Source of the DNA: CAZSPT01 sp964608895 | GTDB lineage: Bacteria > Patescibacteriota > Patescibacteriia > 2-01-FULL-39-33 | DNA: 5,041 nt | Reading direction: 5' to 3' | NCBI GenBank assembly: GCA_964608895.1 | Contig: CAZSPT010000041.1 | Coordinates: forward strand, 1 to 5,041 | Part shown: positions 1 to 5,041 of the stretch, piece after piece | Layout: the number at the start of each line of letters is the position of its first letter | Position numbering within the stretch: the stretch's first letter is position 1 | Program-made: the position numbers and the translations under genes | Notes under the pieces: model-generated | The model's database searches: none | Told to the model about the DNA's origin: nothing | The model's input: only the letters and a program-made list of their open reading frames with translations

Positions 1-87
1 AAAGCTAAATTAGAGCAAGGACGAGACGCATTATCAGAAAAGATATTAAATCCGGCCTTCGTTGTTGCTCTTAATAATTTGTGCTGA
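1..87 (+). CDS. C-terminal end of an unidentified protein (partial)
   Basis: Reading from base 1, 28 sense codons run to a TGA at 85-87 (tail ...NPAFVVALNNLC). The other two plus frames stop within about 13 bases. Two plus-strand terminators lie just downstream, which supports a plus-strand transcript ending here. The piece is too short to assign a family. Its codons (TTA, ATA, GCA, GGA) look less GC-biased than those of the other genes, and TGA is not used as stop by the complete genes. A competing minus-strand frame is open from ATG at 143 or 131 to base 1, but it begins in AT-rich intergenic-looking DNA and lacks a clear ribosome binding site. The same bases also form an inverted repeat, so a non-coding RNA end is a third possibility. 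Confidence 0.35.
   Translation, partial: KAKLEQGRDALSEKILNPAFVVALNNLC
7..80. repeat. Imperfect long inverted repeat / possible hairpin
   Basis: Bases 12-24 pair with 59-71 over 13 positions with one G-G mismatch and one G-U wobble: seven pairs AGAGCAA/TTGCTCT, then four pairs ACGA/TCGT. Bases 7-11 (AAATT) can pair with 76-80 (AATTT) if 72-75 are bulged. The loop is about 34 bases. This could be a structured RNA end, a mobile-element end or chance within a coding tail; nothing identifies a family. Confidence 0.35.
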
Positions 88-130
88 CGATAAATAAAGA
101 TTAAAATTGTCTTTAAAATAAGGGCTTTCA

Positions 131-169
131 TAGTGCCGCCCATTGTTTTCGCACTAAGCTGTTTTTTTT
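131..169 (+). terminator. Intrinsic terminator 1 (weaker)
   Basis: TAGTGC at 131-136 pairs perfectly with GCACTA at 151-156 around a 14-base loop. A lower stem of about four pairs (123-126 with 157-160, one of them G-U) can form across a bulge. A run of eight T follows at 162-169. The long loop makes it weaker than the second hairpin. It would end transcription from upstream of the window's first complete gene. Confidence 0.45.
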
Positions 170-185
170 ACTTTTGTCTTTTGTT

Positions 186-220
186 AAAGCCTTTTTGGCT
201 TTTTTATTTTTTATTTTTTT
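186..220 (+). terminator. Intrinsic terminator 2
   Basis: AAAGCC at 186-191 pairs with GGCTTT at 197-202 across a five-T loop. A very T-rich tail up to base 220 follows, broken only by single A residues. It is a classic rho-independent signal on the plus strand; on the minus strand the stem is not followed by T residues. The T-tracts run directly into the -35 of the next promoter, so they could also serve as an AT-rich upstream (UP-like) element. Confidence 0.65.
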
Positions 221-222
221 AT

Positions 223-251
223 TTGAAAAAATCAGATTTTTCTGGTATTCT
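223..251 (+). promoter_or_regulatory. Sigma-70-type promoter of the methyltransferase-flippase unit
   Basis: TTGAAA (223-228) is separated by 17 bases from TATTCT (246-251). A TGn extended -10 motif lies at 243-245. Transcription would start near 258, leaving a leader of about 25 bases before the ATG at 284. A T-rich block lies immediately upstream. A perfect 15-bp palindrome, AAAAATC-A-GATTTTT (227-241), overlaps the end of the -35 and fills most of the spacer, and could be an operator. The promoter is inferred from consensus matching only. Confidence 0.5.
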
Positions 252-283
252 AAAGTCAAGTTTTAAAAGTTTAATTTGATTTT

Positions 284-1018
284 ATGAACCCCAAATTTTG
301 GGCGGCGGTTCGAGCGTTCGTTCCGCCGATTATTGTTTCCGGCTGGCGAAAATTTAGACAAAAACTTTCAAAATCGCGTCGGCTTAGTTCCGGAGTAAAA
401 TATTATCGCGGTCAGGGAATCGGCGGAAAATGGGAGGAAATCGGCCGGCTTCAGTTTAATTTCATAATCAAGAACGGTCTTCGGCCGGAGGACAAATTTT
501 TAGACATCGGCTGTGGCAGTCTTCGGGGCGGTATTCACTTTGTTAAGTATCTTAATCAAGGTAATTACTGTGGCATTGATCGAGAAAAACATTTTTTGGA
601 GGCGGCCCGGGAAGTTGAGTTGCCTAATCGTCAATTGGAGTATAAGGCGCCTCGGCTGCTCTGCCGGAATGATTTTGATTTTTCAAAATTCGGACTGGAA
701 TTTGACTGGGCTTTGGCTCAATCGGTTTTCAGCCATCTTCCTTGGAATTCAATTCTCCGTTGTTTGATTAATTTGGAAAAAGTTTTAAAAAAGGGCGGCC
801 GATTTTACGCCACTTTTTTTGAAGATGACCGGACAGGCAACCAACTTACTCCTTTGAAGCATCGGCCTGGCGGAGTGGTTACTTATTTTGATCAAGATCC
901 GTTTCATTACAAATTTCAGGTTTTTCTTGAATTGGCCGCCAAAGTTTCTTTGAGAGTGGAAAATCTCGGCGACTGGAATCACCCCCGAAATCAGAAAATG
1001 TTGGTTTTCCGGAAATAA
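284..1018 (+). CDS. Class I SAM-dependent methyltransferase
   Basis: This 244-residue protein is predicted to transfer a methyl group from S-adenosylmethionine, probably to a sugar or other component of the glycan made by this locus. Seen in the sequence: the nucleotide-binding motif I LDIGCGSLRGG (residues 73-83), the acidic motif II at GID (D99), and a motif IV/post-IV stretch DWALAQSVFSHLP (141-153). After these come a VLKKGGRFYATFFE strand (167-180) and a C-terminal GDWNHPRNQKMLVF segment (229-242). The combination of WEEIGRLQF (50-58) just before motif I with SVFSHLP is one I recall from a widespread family often found near glycosyltransferases. The first ~30 residues are basic and may touch the membrane, but I see no convincing signal peptide. 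The ATG at 284 has no Shine-Dalgarno sequence; it is chosen because it is the first start after the promoter. The flippase gene follows after 31 bases, so the two are probably co-transcribed. The substrate cannot be read from the sequence. Confidence 0.9.
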   Translation: MNPKFWAAVRAFVPPIIVSGWRKFRQKLSKSRRLSSGVKYYRGQGIGGKWEEIGRLQFNFIIKNGLRPEDKFLDIGCGSLRGGIHFVKYLNQGNYCGIDREKHFLEAAREVELPNRQLEYKAPRLLCRNDFDFSKFGLEFDWALAQSVFSHLPWNSILRCLINLEKVLKKGGRFYATFFEDDRTGNQLTPLKHRPGGVVTYFDQDPFHYKFQVFLELAAKVSLRVENLGDWNHPRNQKMLVFRK

Positions 1019-1049
1019 AGAAGCGGATTTTAAAGGTTAATCAGTAAAA

Positions 1050-3287
1050 ATGAACTCCAACAGTTTGGCGAAAAATACTACTTTTTTTACCGCCGCAATG
1101 GCTATTCAGAAGGCCTTATCTTTTATTTATTTTATTTTTGTCGCCCGGATTTTAGGGGTTGAGAATACTGGAAAATTTTCCTTTGCCTTGTCTTTTACCA
1201 CTATTTTCGCGATGTTTCTGGATTTCGGGCTTAATCAAGTGCTCATTCGCCAGAGCGCTCAAGACAGTCAAACTTCCCAAAAAAATCTTTCCCGGGTTTT
1301 AAGTTTCAAAATTCTCGGAGCAACGGCGATTTATGGCCTGATAGTGGTTTTGATAAATTTAATGGACTATCCGGCGATTACCCGCCAAATGGTCTATCTC
1401 GCCGGAGTAGTGATGATTGTTGATTCTTTTGTTTTAAGTTTTTACGGAATTCTACGGGGCCGTCAGAATCTGAAATTTGAAAGTTTTGGAGTGGTCGCCA
1501 ATCAGGTGATAATTTTGATGGTCGGTCTAATTGTCCTAAAATTCGGTTTCGGTTTGGTTACTTTGATTTCTGTCTATCTTCTCGGCAGTTTGTTTAATTT
1601 TATCTACGCCGGTTCAGTTTTGAAGCAAAAGCTTAAAATCATTCTCCGGCCGGATTTTAATTGGTCGGGAATTGCCGAACTTTTGAAGCTGGCTCTGCCG
1701 TTTGGTATCGCCGGAATTTTTATTAGAATTTACTCTTCAATTGATATTGTTATTTTGTCAAAGCTGGCCAGCGATTATTCGGTTGGCCTTTATAGTGTTG
1801 CTTACAAAATAACCTTTGCTCTTCAGTTTTTGGCGACTGCTTTTTCAGCCGGCGTTTATCCTAATTTTTGCCGGTGTTTTGCCGAGTTTCGGGAAAAACT
1901 GGCCGGGACTTTTGAAAAGTCAATCCGTTATTTAATGATTCTCGCTCTGCCGATTTCTTTTGGAGTGATAATAATCGCCGATAAAATCGTCGGTCCGGTT
2001 TTCGGCCGGGAGTATCAGGATTCGGTTCTCACTCTTCAGATAATGATTTCAGCTTTGGTTTTGATATTTTTGAATTTCGCGGTCGGCGCTCTTTTGAACG
2101 CCGGTGGCCGCCAAACCCGCCAAACAATCCATCTCGGAATAACAGCCGGCGCTAATATTGTTTTTAACCTGATTTTAATTCCCCGGTTAGCCCATCTTGG
2201 AGCCGCTTTGGCGACTGTTTTGAGTTATTTGATTCTTTTTTCTCTGGGAATAGCGGTAGCCGGAAAAATTGTTTCCTATTCCAAGAAAAAAATCCTCGGA
2301 AGCGCCGGCCGAATATTTTTGAGTACTTTGGCGATGGCCGGAGTAGTGTTGTTTTTAAAGGAACAAATTGCTTTCTGGCTGGTTATTCCAATCGGCGCCA
2401 TAGTTTATTTCCTAGGTCTTGTCTTGCTTCGGGAAATAACTAAAGTTGATTTGTTTCAGTTTAAAAGACTGGTTTTTAGCCGCCGGCTGCCGGCCGGACC
2501 AGCCGAGTTGGCTATGAATAAGGATTTGGAAGCCCGCAGAAAAACCCGGGAGAAAAATTTTTCCCGACTTCAATTTACTGAAAAAGAAAAAAAATCAGCT
2601 AATCAGCCGATTGAAGTTTGTCTGCCGGTTTATTCCCGGCCCGAGCGGCTGCCGGAAATTTTGGAGCAGTTGAAAAATCAGACAATTCATAATTTTAACT
2701 TGAATGTTTGGAATAATAGCGGGCAAAAATTGGATTTTTCCGGCTGGCCGTCGGACCGGCTCCGGCTGGTTGATTCCCCTCAAAATCTCGGCTCCCAGGC
2801 AAGATTTTATCTGGTTGAAAAAACTACCGGTAATCCAATAGTTTTTCTTGATGACGATTTGGAACTTCAGCCCGATTTTTTGGAGTATAATTATCAGCAG
2901 TATCTTAAGTTCGGCGGCCGAGCGGTTATCGGCTGGTACAGCCGAATTTTTACTACTGAAAGTTACTGGCGGTCTCGAACGGCCAGCCAACCCGGTCTTG
3001 AAGTCGACTATCTCGGTACCGGCGGAATGATAATCAACCGAGAGATTTTTGATCGGGAAAAAAGTTTGGTAAAAATTCCGGAAAAATACTGCAGAGTTGA
3101 AGATCTTTACCTTTGTTTTGTCGCCCGAATGAAATACGGTTTAGAGCTGATTTCAATTGATCCCCGTTGCCGGATTGTTCTTGACGACAAGAATCAGTTC
3201 CTTTCCTTGGCCGACTATAAAGAAGAAGCTTTCAAAAGTCTTAGAGCAGCCGGCTGGAAACTTTTAATTGACGATTTCAGGAAATAA
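1050..3287 (+). CDS. Polysaccharide flippase (Wzx/MATE-like) fused to a family-2 glycosyltransferase
   Basis: Residues 1 to about 470 are a multi-spanning membrane protein of the polysaccharide-export flippase type (MOP superfamily). I count about 14 hydrophobic segments, from 11-33 to roughly 440-460. Typical family stretches are ARILGVENTGKFSFALSF near the start, IDIVILSKLASDYSVGLYSVAYKI (231-254) and LIPRLAHLGAALATVLSY (376-393). It should flip lipid-linked glycan from the cytoplasmic to the outer face of the membrane. A charged linker (about 475-518) leads into a GT-A fold glycosyltransferase: IEVCLPVYSRPERLP (521-535), a DDD metal/nucleotide-sugar motif after IVFL (601-603), YLGTGGMIINREIF (654-667) and a VEDLYL catalytic-base-like segment (683-688). 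The flippase alone would be normal length; the extra ~230-residue domain is unusual. With 14 segments the C-terminus falls in the cytoplasm, where nucleotide sugars are. No stop or frameshift is seen at the junction. M489 (base 2514) is an internal ATG without a good ribosome binding site. The start at 1050 has only a weak, distant AAAGG. The acceptor and sugar donor are unknown. Confidence 0.9.
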   Translation: MNSNSLAKNTTFFTAAMAIQKALSFIYFIFVARILGVENTGKFSFALSFTTIFAMFLDFGLNQVLIRQSAQDSQTSQKNLSRVLSFKILGATAIYGLIVVLINLMDYPAITRQMVYLAGVVMIVDSFVLSFYGILRGRQNLKFESFGVVANQVIILMVGLIVLKFGFGLVTLISVYLLGSLFNFIYAGSVLKQKLKIILRPDFNWSGIAELLKLALPFGIAGIFIRIYSSIDIVILSKLASDYSVGLYSVAYKITFALQFLATAFSAGVYPNFCRCFAEFREKLAGTFEKSIRYLMILALPISFGVIIIADKIVGPVFGREYQDSVLTLQIMISALVLIFLNFAVGALLNAGGRQTRQTIHLGITAGANIVFNLILIPRLAHLGAALATVLSYLILFSLGIAVAGKIVSYSKKKILGSAGRIFLSTLAMAGVVLFLKEQIAFWLVIPIGAIVYFLGLVLLREITKVDLFQFKRLVFSRRLPAGPAELAMNKDLEARRKTREKNFSRLQFTEKEKKSANQPIEVCLPVYSRPERLPEILEQLKNQTIHNFNLNVWNNSGQKLDFSGWPSDRLRLVDSPQNLGSQARFYLVEKTTGNPIVFLDDDLELQPDFLEYNYQQYLKFGGRAVIGWYSRIFTTESYWRSRTASQPGLEVDYLGTGGMIINREIFDREKSLVKIPEKYCRVEDLYLCFVARMKYGLELISIDPRCRIVLDDKNQFLSLADYKEEAFKSLRAAGWKLLIDDFRK

Positions 3288-3296
3288 TTGTTTTAA

Positions 3297-3327
3297 AAAC
3301 CTTCAGAAAGCGTTTTTCTGAAGGTTT
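3297..3327. terminator. Bidirectional intrinsic terminator between convergent genes
   Basis: A perfect 13-bp stem pairs 3297-3309 with 3315-3327 (core CCTTCAGAAA/TTTCTGAAGG) around the five-base loop GCGTT. It begins 9 bases after the flippase-glycosyltransferase stop and ends 10 bases from the stop of the minus-strand gene. On the minus strand the stem runs into T residues (TTTTTAAAA), a good termination tail. On the plus strand the tail is a broken T-run (TTTGACTGTTTGTTTA). It therefore probably serves both genes, more efficiently for the minus-strand one. Confidence 0.8.
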
Positions 3328-3337
3328 GACTGTTTGT

Positions 3338-3706
3338 TTAGCCTTGGATTTTTTGAAGCTTGGCAATTCTCATTTGGTCGGCTCGGTTTCGGCCGCCCGC
3401 CGCTTGCGTTAGTATTTTCTGTTGTTTCAGAATTTCCTGAATGATTTCAGTTAATTCTTGGCGGCCTTCAGTTCGGCCGGTCAGAAAACTGATTATTTTT
3501 TCCCGGGCAAGTTCGGCCGGAATAATTTCAGCTTCGGAAACTAAGAAAATCCCGGAAATTTCTTCAGTCCTTTTGACTAGATAGCCGGAATGTTTCCGGT
3601 CGGGTTCCAAACCGCTGATTTTCAGCGGGCGATAGTCGCCGCGTTCAACTTCGCTTTTCAGGCAAACTAACTGGTCGGTTCGGTATTTGGGTCCGGGAAT
3701 ATTCAT
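3338..3706 (-). CDS. Small conserved-looking protein of unknown function
   Basis: This is a 122-residue soluble, highly charged protein with no signal peptide or membrane segment. I do not recognise a family with confidence. Residues about 7-62 read like a small beta-barrel: YRTDQLVCLKSE, then GYLVKR, then GIFLVSEAEIIPAE. This spacing resembles short SH3-like/YodC-like domains, but that is a weak impression. Residues about 63-120 are helical and rich in E, K, Q and R. The case for a real gene is strong: an AGGAGGG Shine-Dalgarno (3711-3717) four bases from the ATG, a near-consensus promoter upstream, and a terminator just past its TAA stop. It sits head-to-head with a glycosyltransferase gene and tail-to-tail with the flippase fusion. 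It shares the GGCCGG-rich base style of its neighbours, so there is no sign of recent foreign origin. A regulator of the locus or an unrelated housekeeping protein are both possible. Confidence 0.8.
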   Translation of the reverse strand: MNIPGPKYRTDQLVCLKSEVERGDYRPLKISGLEPDRKHSGYLVKRTEEISGIFLVSEAEIIPAELAREKIISFLTGRTEGRQELTEIIQEILKQQKILTQAAGGRNRADQMRIAKLQKIQG

Positions 3707-3710
3707 TTTT

Positions 3711-3717
3711 CCCTCCT
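3711..3717 (-). promoter_or_regulatory. Strong Shine-Dalgarno of the small minus-strand gene
   Basis: On the minus strand the sequence reads AGGAGGG-AAAA-ATG, a near-perfect anti-16S match at good spacing. It fixes the start at 3706. No other gene in the window has a comparable site. Confidence 0.85.
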
Positions 3718-3726
3718 ATTGGTTGT

Positions 3727-3743
3727 TAAAATTTGAAATTTTA
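3727..3743. promoter_or_regulatory. Perfect 17-bp palindrome, candidate operator
   Basis: TAAAATTT-G-AAATTTTA has 8-base arms around a single central G. It covers the -35 (3733-3738) of the plus-strand glycosyltransferase promoter and lies inside the leader of the minus-strand gene, about 8-24 bases after its predicted start. A one-base centre is unsuited to a large RNA hairpin but suits a dimeric DNA-binding protein. AT-rich DNA yields such repeats by chance more often, so the role is inferred. Confidence 0.4.
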
Positions 3744-3762
3744 CTTAGTCGGAGGTTATAAT
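3733..3762 (+). promoter_or_regulatory. Promoter of the glycosyltransferase pair (plus strand)
   Basis: TTGAAA (3733-3738), an 18-base spacer and a perfect TATAAT (3757-3762). Transcription would start near 3769, about 19 bases before the ATG at 3788, giving a very short leader without a Shine-Dalgarno sequence. The -10 shares five base pairs with the opposing minus-strand promoter. Confidence 0.6.
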
Positions 3763-3786
3763 ATCAGAAAAATTGTTAATTGTCAA
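3758..3786 (-). promoter_or_regulatory. Near-consensus promoter of the small minus-strand gene
   Basis: On the minus strand: a perfect TTGACA (bases 3786-3781), a 17-base spacer ending in a TGn extended -10, and TATTAT (3763-3758). Transcription would start near 3751, giving a leader of about 44 bases that carries the palindrome and the Shine-Dalgarno. It is the best promoter match in the window. Confidence 0.75.
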
Positions 3787-3787
3787 A

Positions 3788-4480
3788 ATGAATTCCAAAA
3801 AAGAAATCAGTGTTATTATTCCCGCTTACAACAGTGCCGGAACGATTTCCGACTGTTTGAAAACCGTTTTTAACCAGACTTTTAAAGATTTTGAAGTGAT
3901 TGTTGTAAATGACGGTTCCCAAGATGATTTGGCCGGAGCTTTGGAACCTTGGCGGAGCCGGCTTAAGCTGATTAACTCTCCCAAAAATCAAGGGGCGGCT
4001 GCCGCCCGAAATCTCGGCTTCCGGGCCAGCCAAGGAAAATATCTTTTTTTTGCTGACGCTGATTTACTTCTTAAGCCAAAGCTGTTTGAAAAAATGAGGC
4101 GGGTTTTGGAGAATTATTCCGAGCCCGGCTATGTCTATTCTTCGTTTAAATTCGGCTGGAAGCGGTTTTGTCCCGGCTCTTTTTCAGCCGCCAAGTTAAA
4201 AGCCGGCCCTTTTATTCATACCAGTTCGCTGATTCGCCGCGAATGTTTTCCTGGTTTTGATCCAAAGTTAAAAAAGTTTCAGGATTGGGATCTTTGGCTG
4301 ACGATTTTAGAAGCCGGCTGGCCGGGTATTTGGATTGCTGAAAGTCTTTTTACGGTTCGAGCCGGCGGAACAATTAGCTGTTGGCTGCCAAAATTCGCTT
4401 ATCAGCTGTTTCCTTGGCTGACAGCGGTTAAAAAATACCGCCGAGCCGAAAAAATCATTAAAGAAAAGCATGGCCTCTAA
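3788..4480 (+). CDS. Family-2 glycosyltransferase
   Basis: This 230-residue cytoplasmic (probably membrane-associated) enzyme is predicted to transfer a sugar from a nucleotide donor to a growing lipid-linked glycan. GT-A landmarks run in order: EISVIIPAYNSAGTISDCLKTV (from residue 6), the nucleotide-binding VVNDGSQDD (39-47), NQGAAAARNLGF (67-78) and the DAD metal motif in LFFADADLLL (90-92). HTSSLIRRECF follows (144-154), then the catalytic-base-like segment FQDWDLWL (164-171). It is short for the family but contains the full catalytic core. The ATG at 3788 is preferred because the IPAYN motif then lies at the usual distance from the N-terminus; a TTG at 3773 would add five residues. No Shine-Dalgarno precedes it. 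It ends 11 bases inside the next glycosyltransferase gene, so the two should be translationally coupled. The sugar specificity is not readable. Confidence 0.92.
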   Translation: MNSKKEISVIIPAYNSAGTISDCLKTVFNQTFKDFEVIVVNDGSQDDLAGALEPWRSRLKLINSPKNQGAAAARNLGFRASQGKYLFFADADLLLKPKLFEKMRRVLENYSEPGYVYSSFKFGWKRFCPGSFSAAKLKAGPFIHTSSLIRRECFPGFDPKLKKFQDWDLWLTILEAGWPGIWIAESLFTVRAGGTISCWLPKFAYQLFPWLTAVKKYRRAEKIIKEKHGL

Positions 4481-5041
4481 AAAATTGTCAATTATTATTG
4501 TTTCCTGGAATGTCAAAGAGCTTCTTAAGAAATGTTTGGATTCTATTTTTAATTCACCTCCGAATTTTTCTTTTGAAGTGATTGTTGTTGACAACAATTC
4601 CCGGGACGGCAGTTCAGAAATGATTAAAAAAGAATTTCCCGAGGTTAGGCTGATCGCCAACCGTAAAAATTTTGGATTTGCTAAAGCAAATAATCAAGGG
4701 CTTGAGCAAGCGGTCGGGAACTGGCGGCTCTTACTTAATCCTGATACTGAAGTCCGGCCGGGCAGTCTGGAGAAAATGGTTGAATTTGCCGGCCGGCGGC
4801 TTGATTGCGGGGCGGTTGGCCCAAAACTTCTTAATTCCGACGGTAGTCTCCAGCCTTCAGCTAGAAGATTTCCGGCCTTTTTTCCGATTATTTTGATTTT
4901 TTTGAAATTAGCCAAACTTTTTCCCCGGCTAAAGTCGCTTGAAGACTATTTAGCGGCTGATTTTGATTATTCCCGGACCGGACCGGCTGAGCAGTTGATG
5001 GGGGCGGCTCTTCTGTCTTCCAAGGAGACTTTTGACCGAGT
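4470..5041 (+). CDS. Family-2 glycosyltransferase, rhamnosyltransferase-like (partial, 3' end missing)
   Basis: From ATG at 4470, 190 codons stay open to the window edge, so the C-terminus is missing. Seen: KLSIIIVSWNVKELLKKCLDSI (residues 5-26), EVIVVDNNSRDGS (36-48), NFGFAKANNQGL (67-78), LLLNPDTEVRPGSL (87-100) with the NPDTE form of the DxD site, GAVGPKLLNSDGSLQPSARRFP (114-135), a hydrophobic patch (136-151) and MGAALLSSKETFDR (177-190). This order matches the COG1216-type glycosyltransferases that include rhamnosyltransferases of cell-wall and O-antigen synthesis; rhamnose itself is an inference. Such proteins are usually around 280-340 residues, so about a third is likely absent. The start overlaps the end of the preceding glycosyltransferase by 11 bases in another frame, with only a purine-rich AAAGAAAAG stretch upstream, which points to translational coupling in one operon. 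Confidence 0.92.
   Translation, partial: MASKKLSIIIVSWNVKELLKKCLDSIFNSPPNFSFEVIVVDNNSRDGSSEMIKKEFPEVRLIANRKNFGFAKANNQGLEQAVGNWRLLLNPDTEVRPGSLEKMVEFAGRRLDCGAVGPKLLNSDGSLQPSARRFPAFFPIILIFLKLAKLFPRLKSLEDYLAADFDYSRTGPAEQLMGAALLSSKETFDR

Noticed and set aside
1..143. Open minus-strand frame from ATG at 143 or 131 to base 1, starting with a hydrophobic stretch (MKALILKTILIFIYR)
   Set aside because: The hydrophobic start comes from AT-rich intergenic-looking DNA. There is no clear ribosome site, and both terminators in the region point the other way. It briefly recalls the start of YidD-type proteins, but the expected cysteine motif does not follow.
513..982. Short open frames on both strands within the methyltransferase
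   Set aside because: They overlap a protein with clear SAM-binding motifs in another frame and have no expression signals of their own.
2595..2990. 131-codon minus-strand open frame
   Set aside because: It lies entirely within the glycosyltransferase domain of the fusion protein, whose motifs are clear on the plus strand; composition is that of an antisense shadow.
2514..3287. Separate glycosyltransferase gene starting at the internal ATG (M489)
   Set aside because: No stop codon or frameshift separates it from the flippase, there is no Shine-Dalgarno or promoter just upstream, and the start would leave an unusual 30-residue charged lead before the first motif. An internal start cannot be fully excluded.
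3751..3755. GGAGG as a ribosome binding site for the glycosyltransferase at 3788
   Set aside because: It is 32 bases from the ATG (17 from the alternative TTG at 3773) and lies upstream of the predicted transcript start, so it would not be in the mRNA.
4307..4660. 117-codon minus-strand open frame
   Set aside because: It is antisense to the two overlapping glycosyltransferase genes, both of which carry strong family motifs.
4672..4915. Open frames of 74 (plus) and 73 (minus) codons near the right edge
   Set aside because: They are out-of-frame readings of the partial glycosyltransferase that starts at 4470 and stays open to the window end.
1..5041. tRNA or rRNA genes, CRISPR arrays, insertion-sequence transposases
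   Set aside because: I saw no spaced direct repeats, no cloverleaf-like segments and no transposase motifs in the window.

Overview
The window is part of a bacterial surface-polysaccharide (cell-envelope glycan) locus. The genes are packed, the intergenic DNA is AT-rich, and coding regions lean on CGG, CCG, GCC and GGC codons and TAA stops. This style, together with the mix of genes, would fit an uncultivated small-genome lineage such as Patescibacteria/CPR. That placement is an impression: there is no rRNA or phylogenetic marker gene here.

Layout, left to right. Positions 1-87 probably hold the last 28 codons of an unidentified plus-strand gene; the same stretch folds into an imperfect hairpin. 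Positions 88-283 hold two tandem intrinsic terminators and then a promoter. That promoter drives a SAM-dependent methyltransferase (284-1018) and, 31 bases on, a 745-residue protein (1050-3287). The latter is a polysaccharide flippase of the Wzx/MATE-like type fused in frame to a cytoplasmic family-2 glycosyltransferase domain. A bidirectional hairpin terminator (3297-3327) separates this unit from a convergent 122-residue gene of unknown function on the minus strand (3338-3706). That small gene diverges from a family-2 glycosyltransferase gene (3788-4480) across an 81-base gap. The gap holds two face-to-face promoters that share one -10 element, plus a perfect 17-bp palindrome. A second family-2 glycosyltransferase (4470 to beyond 5041) overlaps the previous gene by 11 bases and is cut by the window end.

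Working together, the plus-strand genes would assemble a glycan on a lipid carrier (glycosyltransferases), modify it (methyltransferase) and flip it across the membrane (flippase). The fused glycosyltransferase would act at the export step. The small minus-strand gene is the odd one out. It has the best promoter and the only strong Shine-Dalgarno sequence in the window, sits between two polysaccharide transcription units, and shares a promoter core with one of them. The most interesting points are this shared-core divergent promoter, the unknown small gene, and the flippase-glycosyltransferase fusion.
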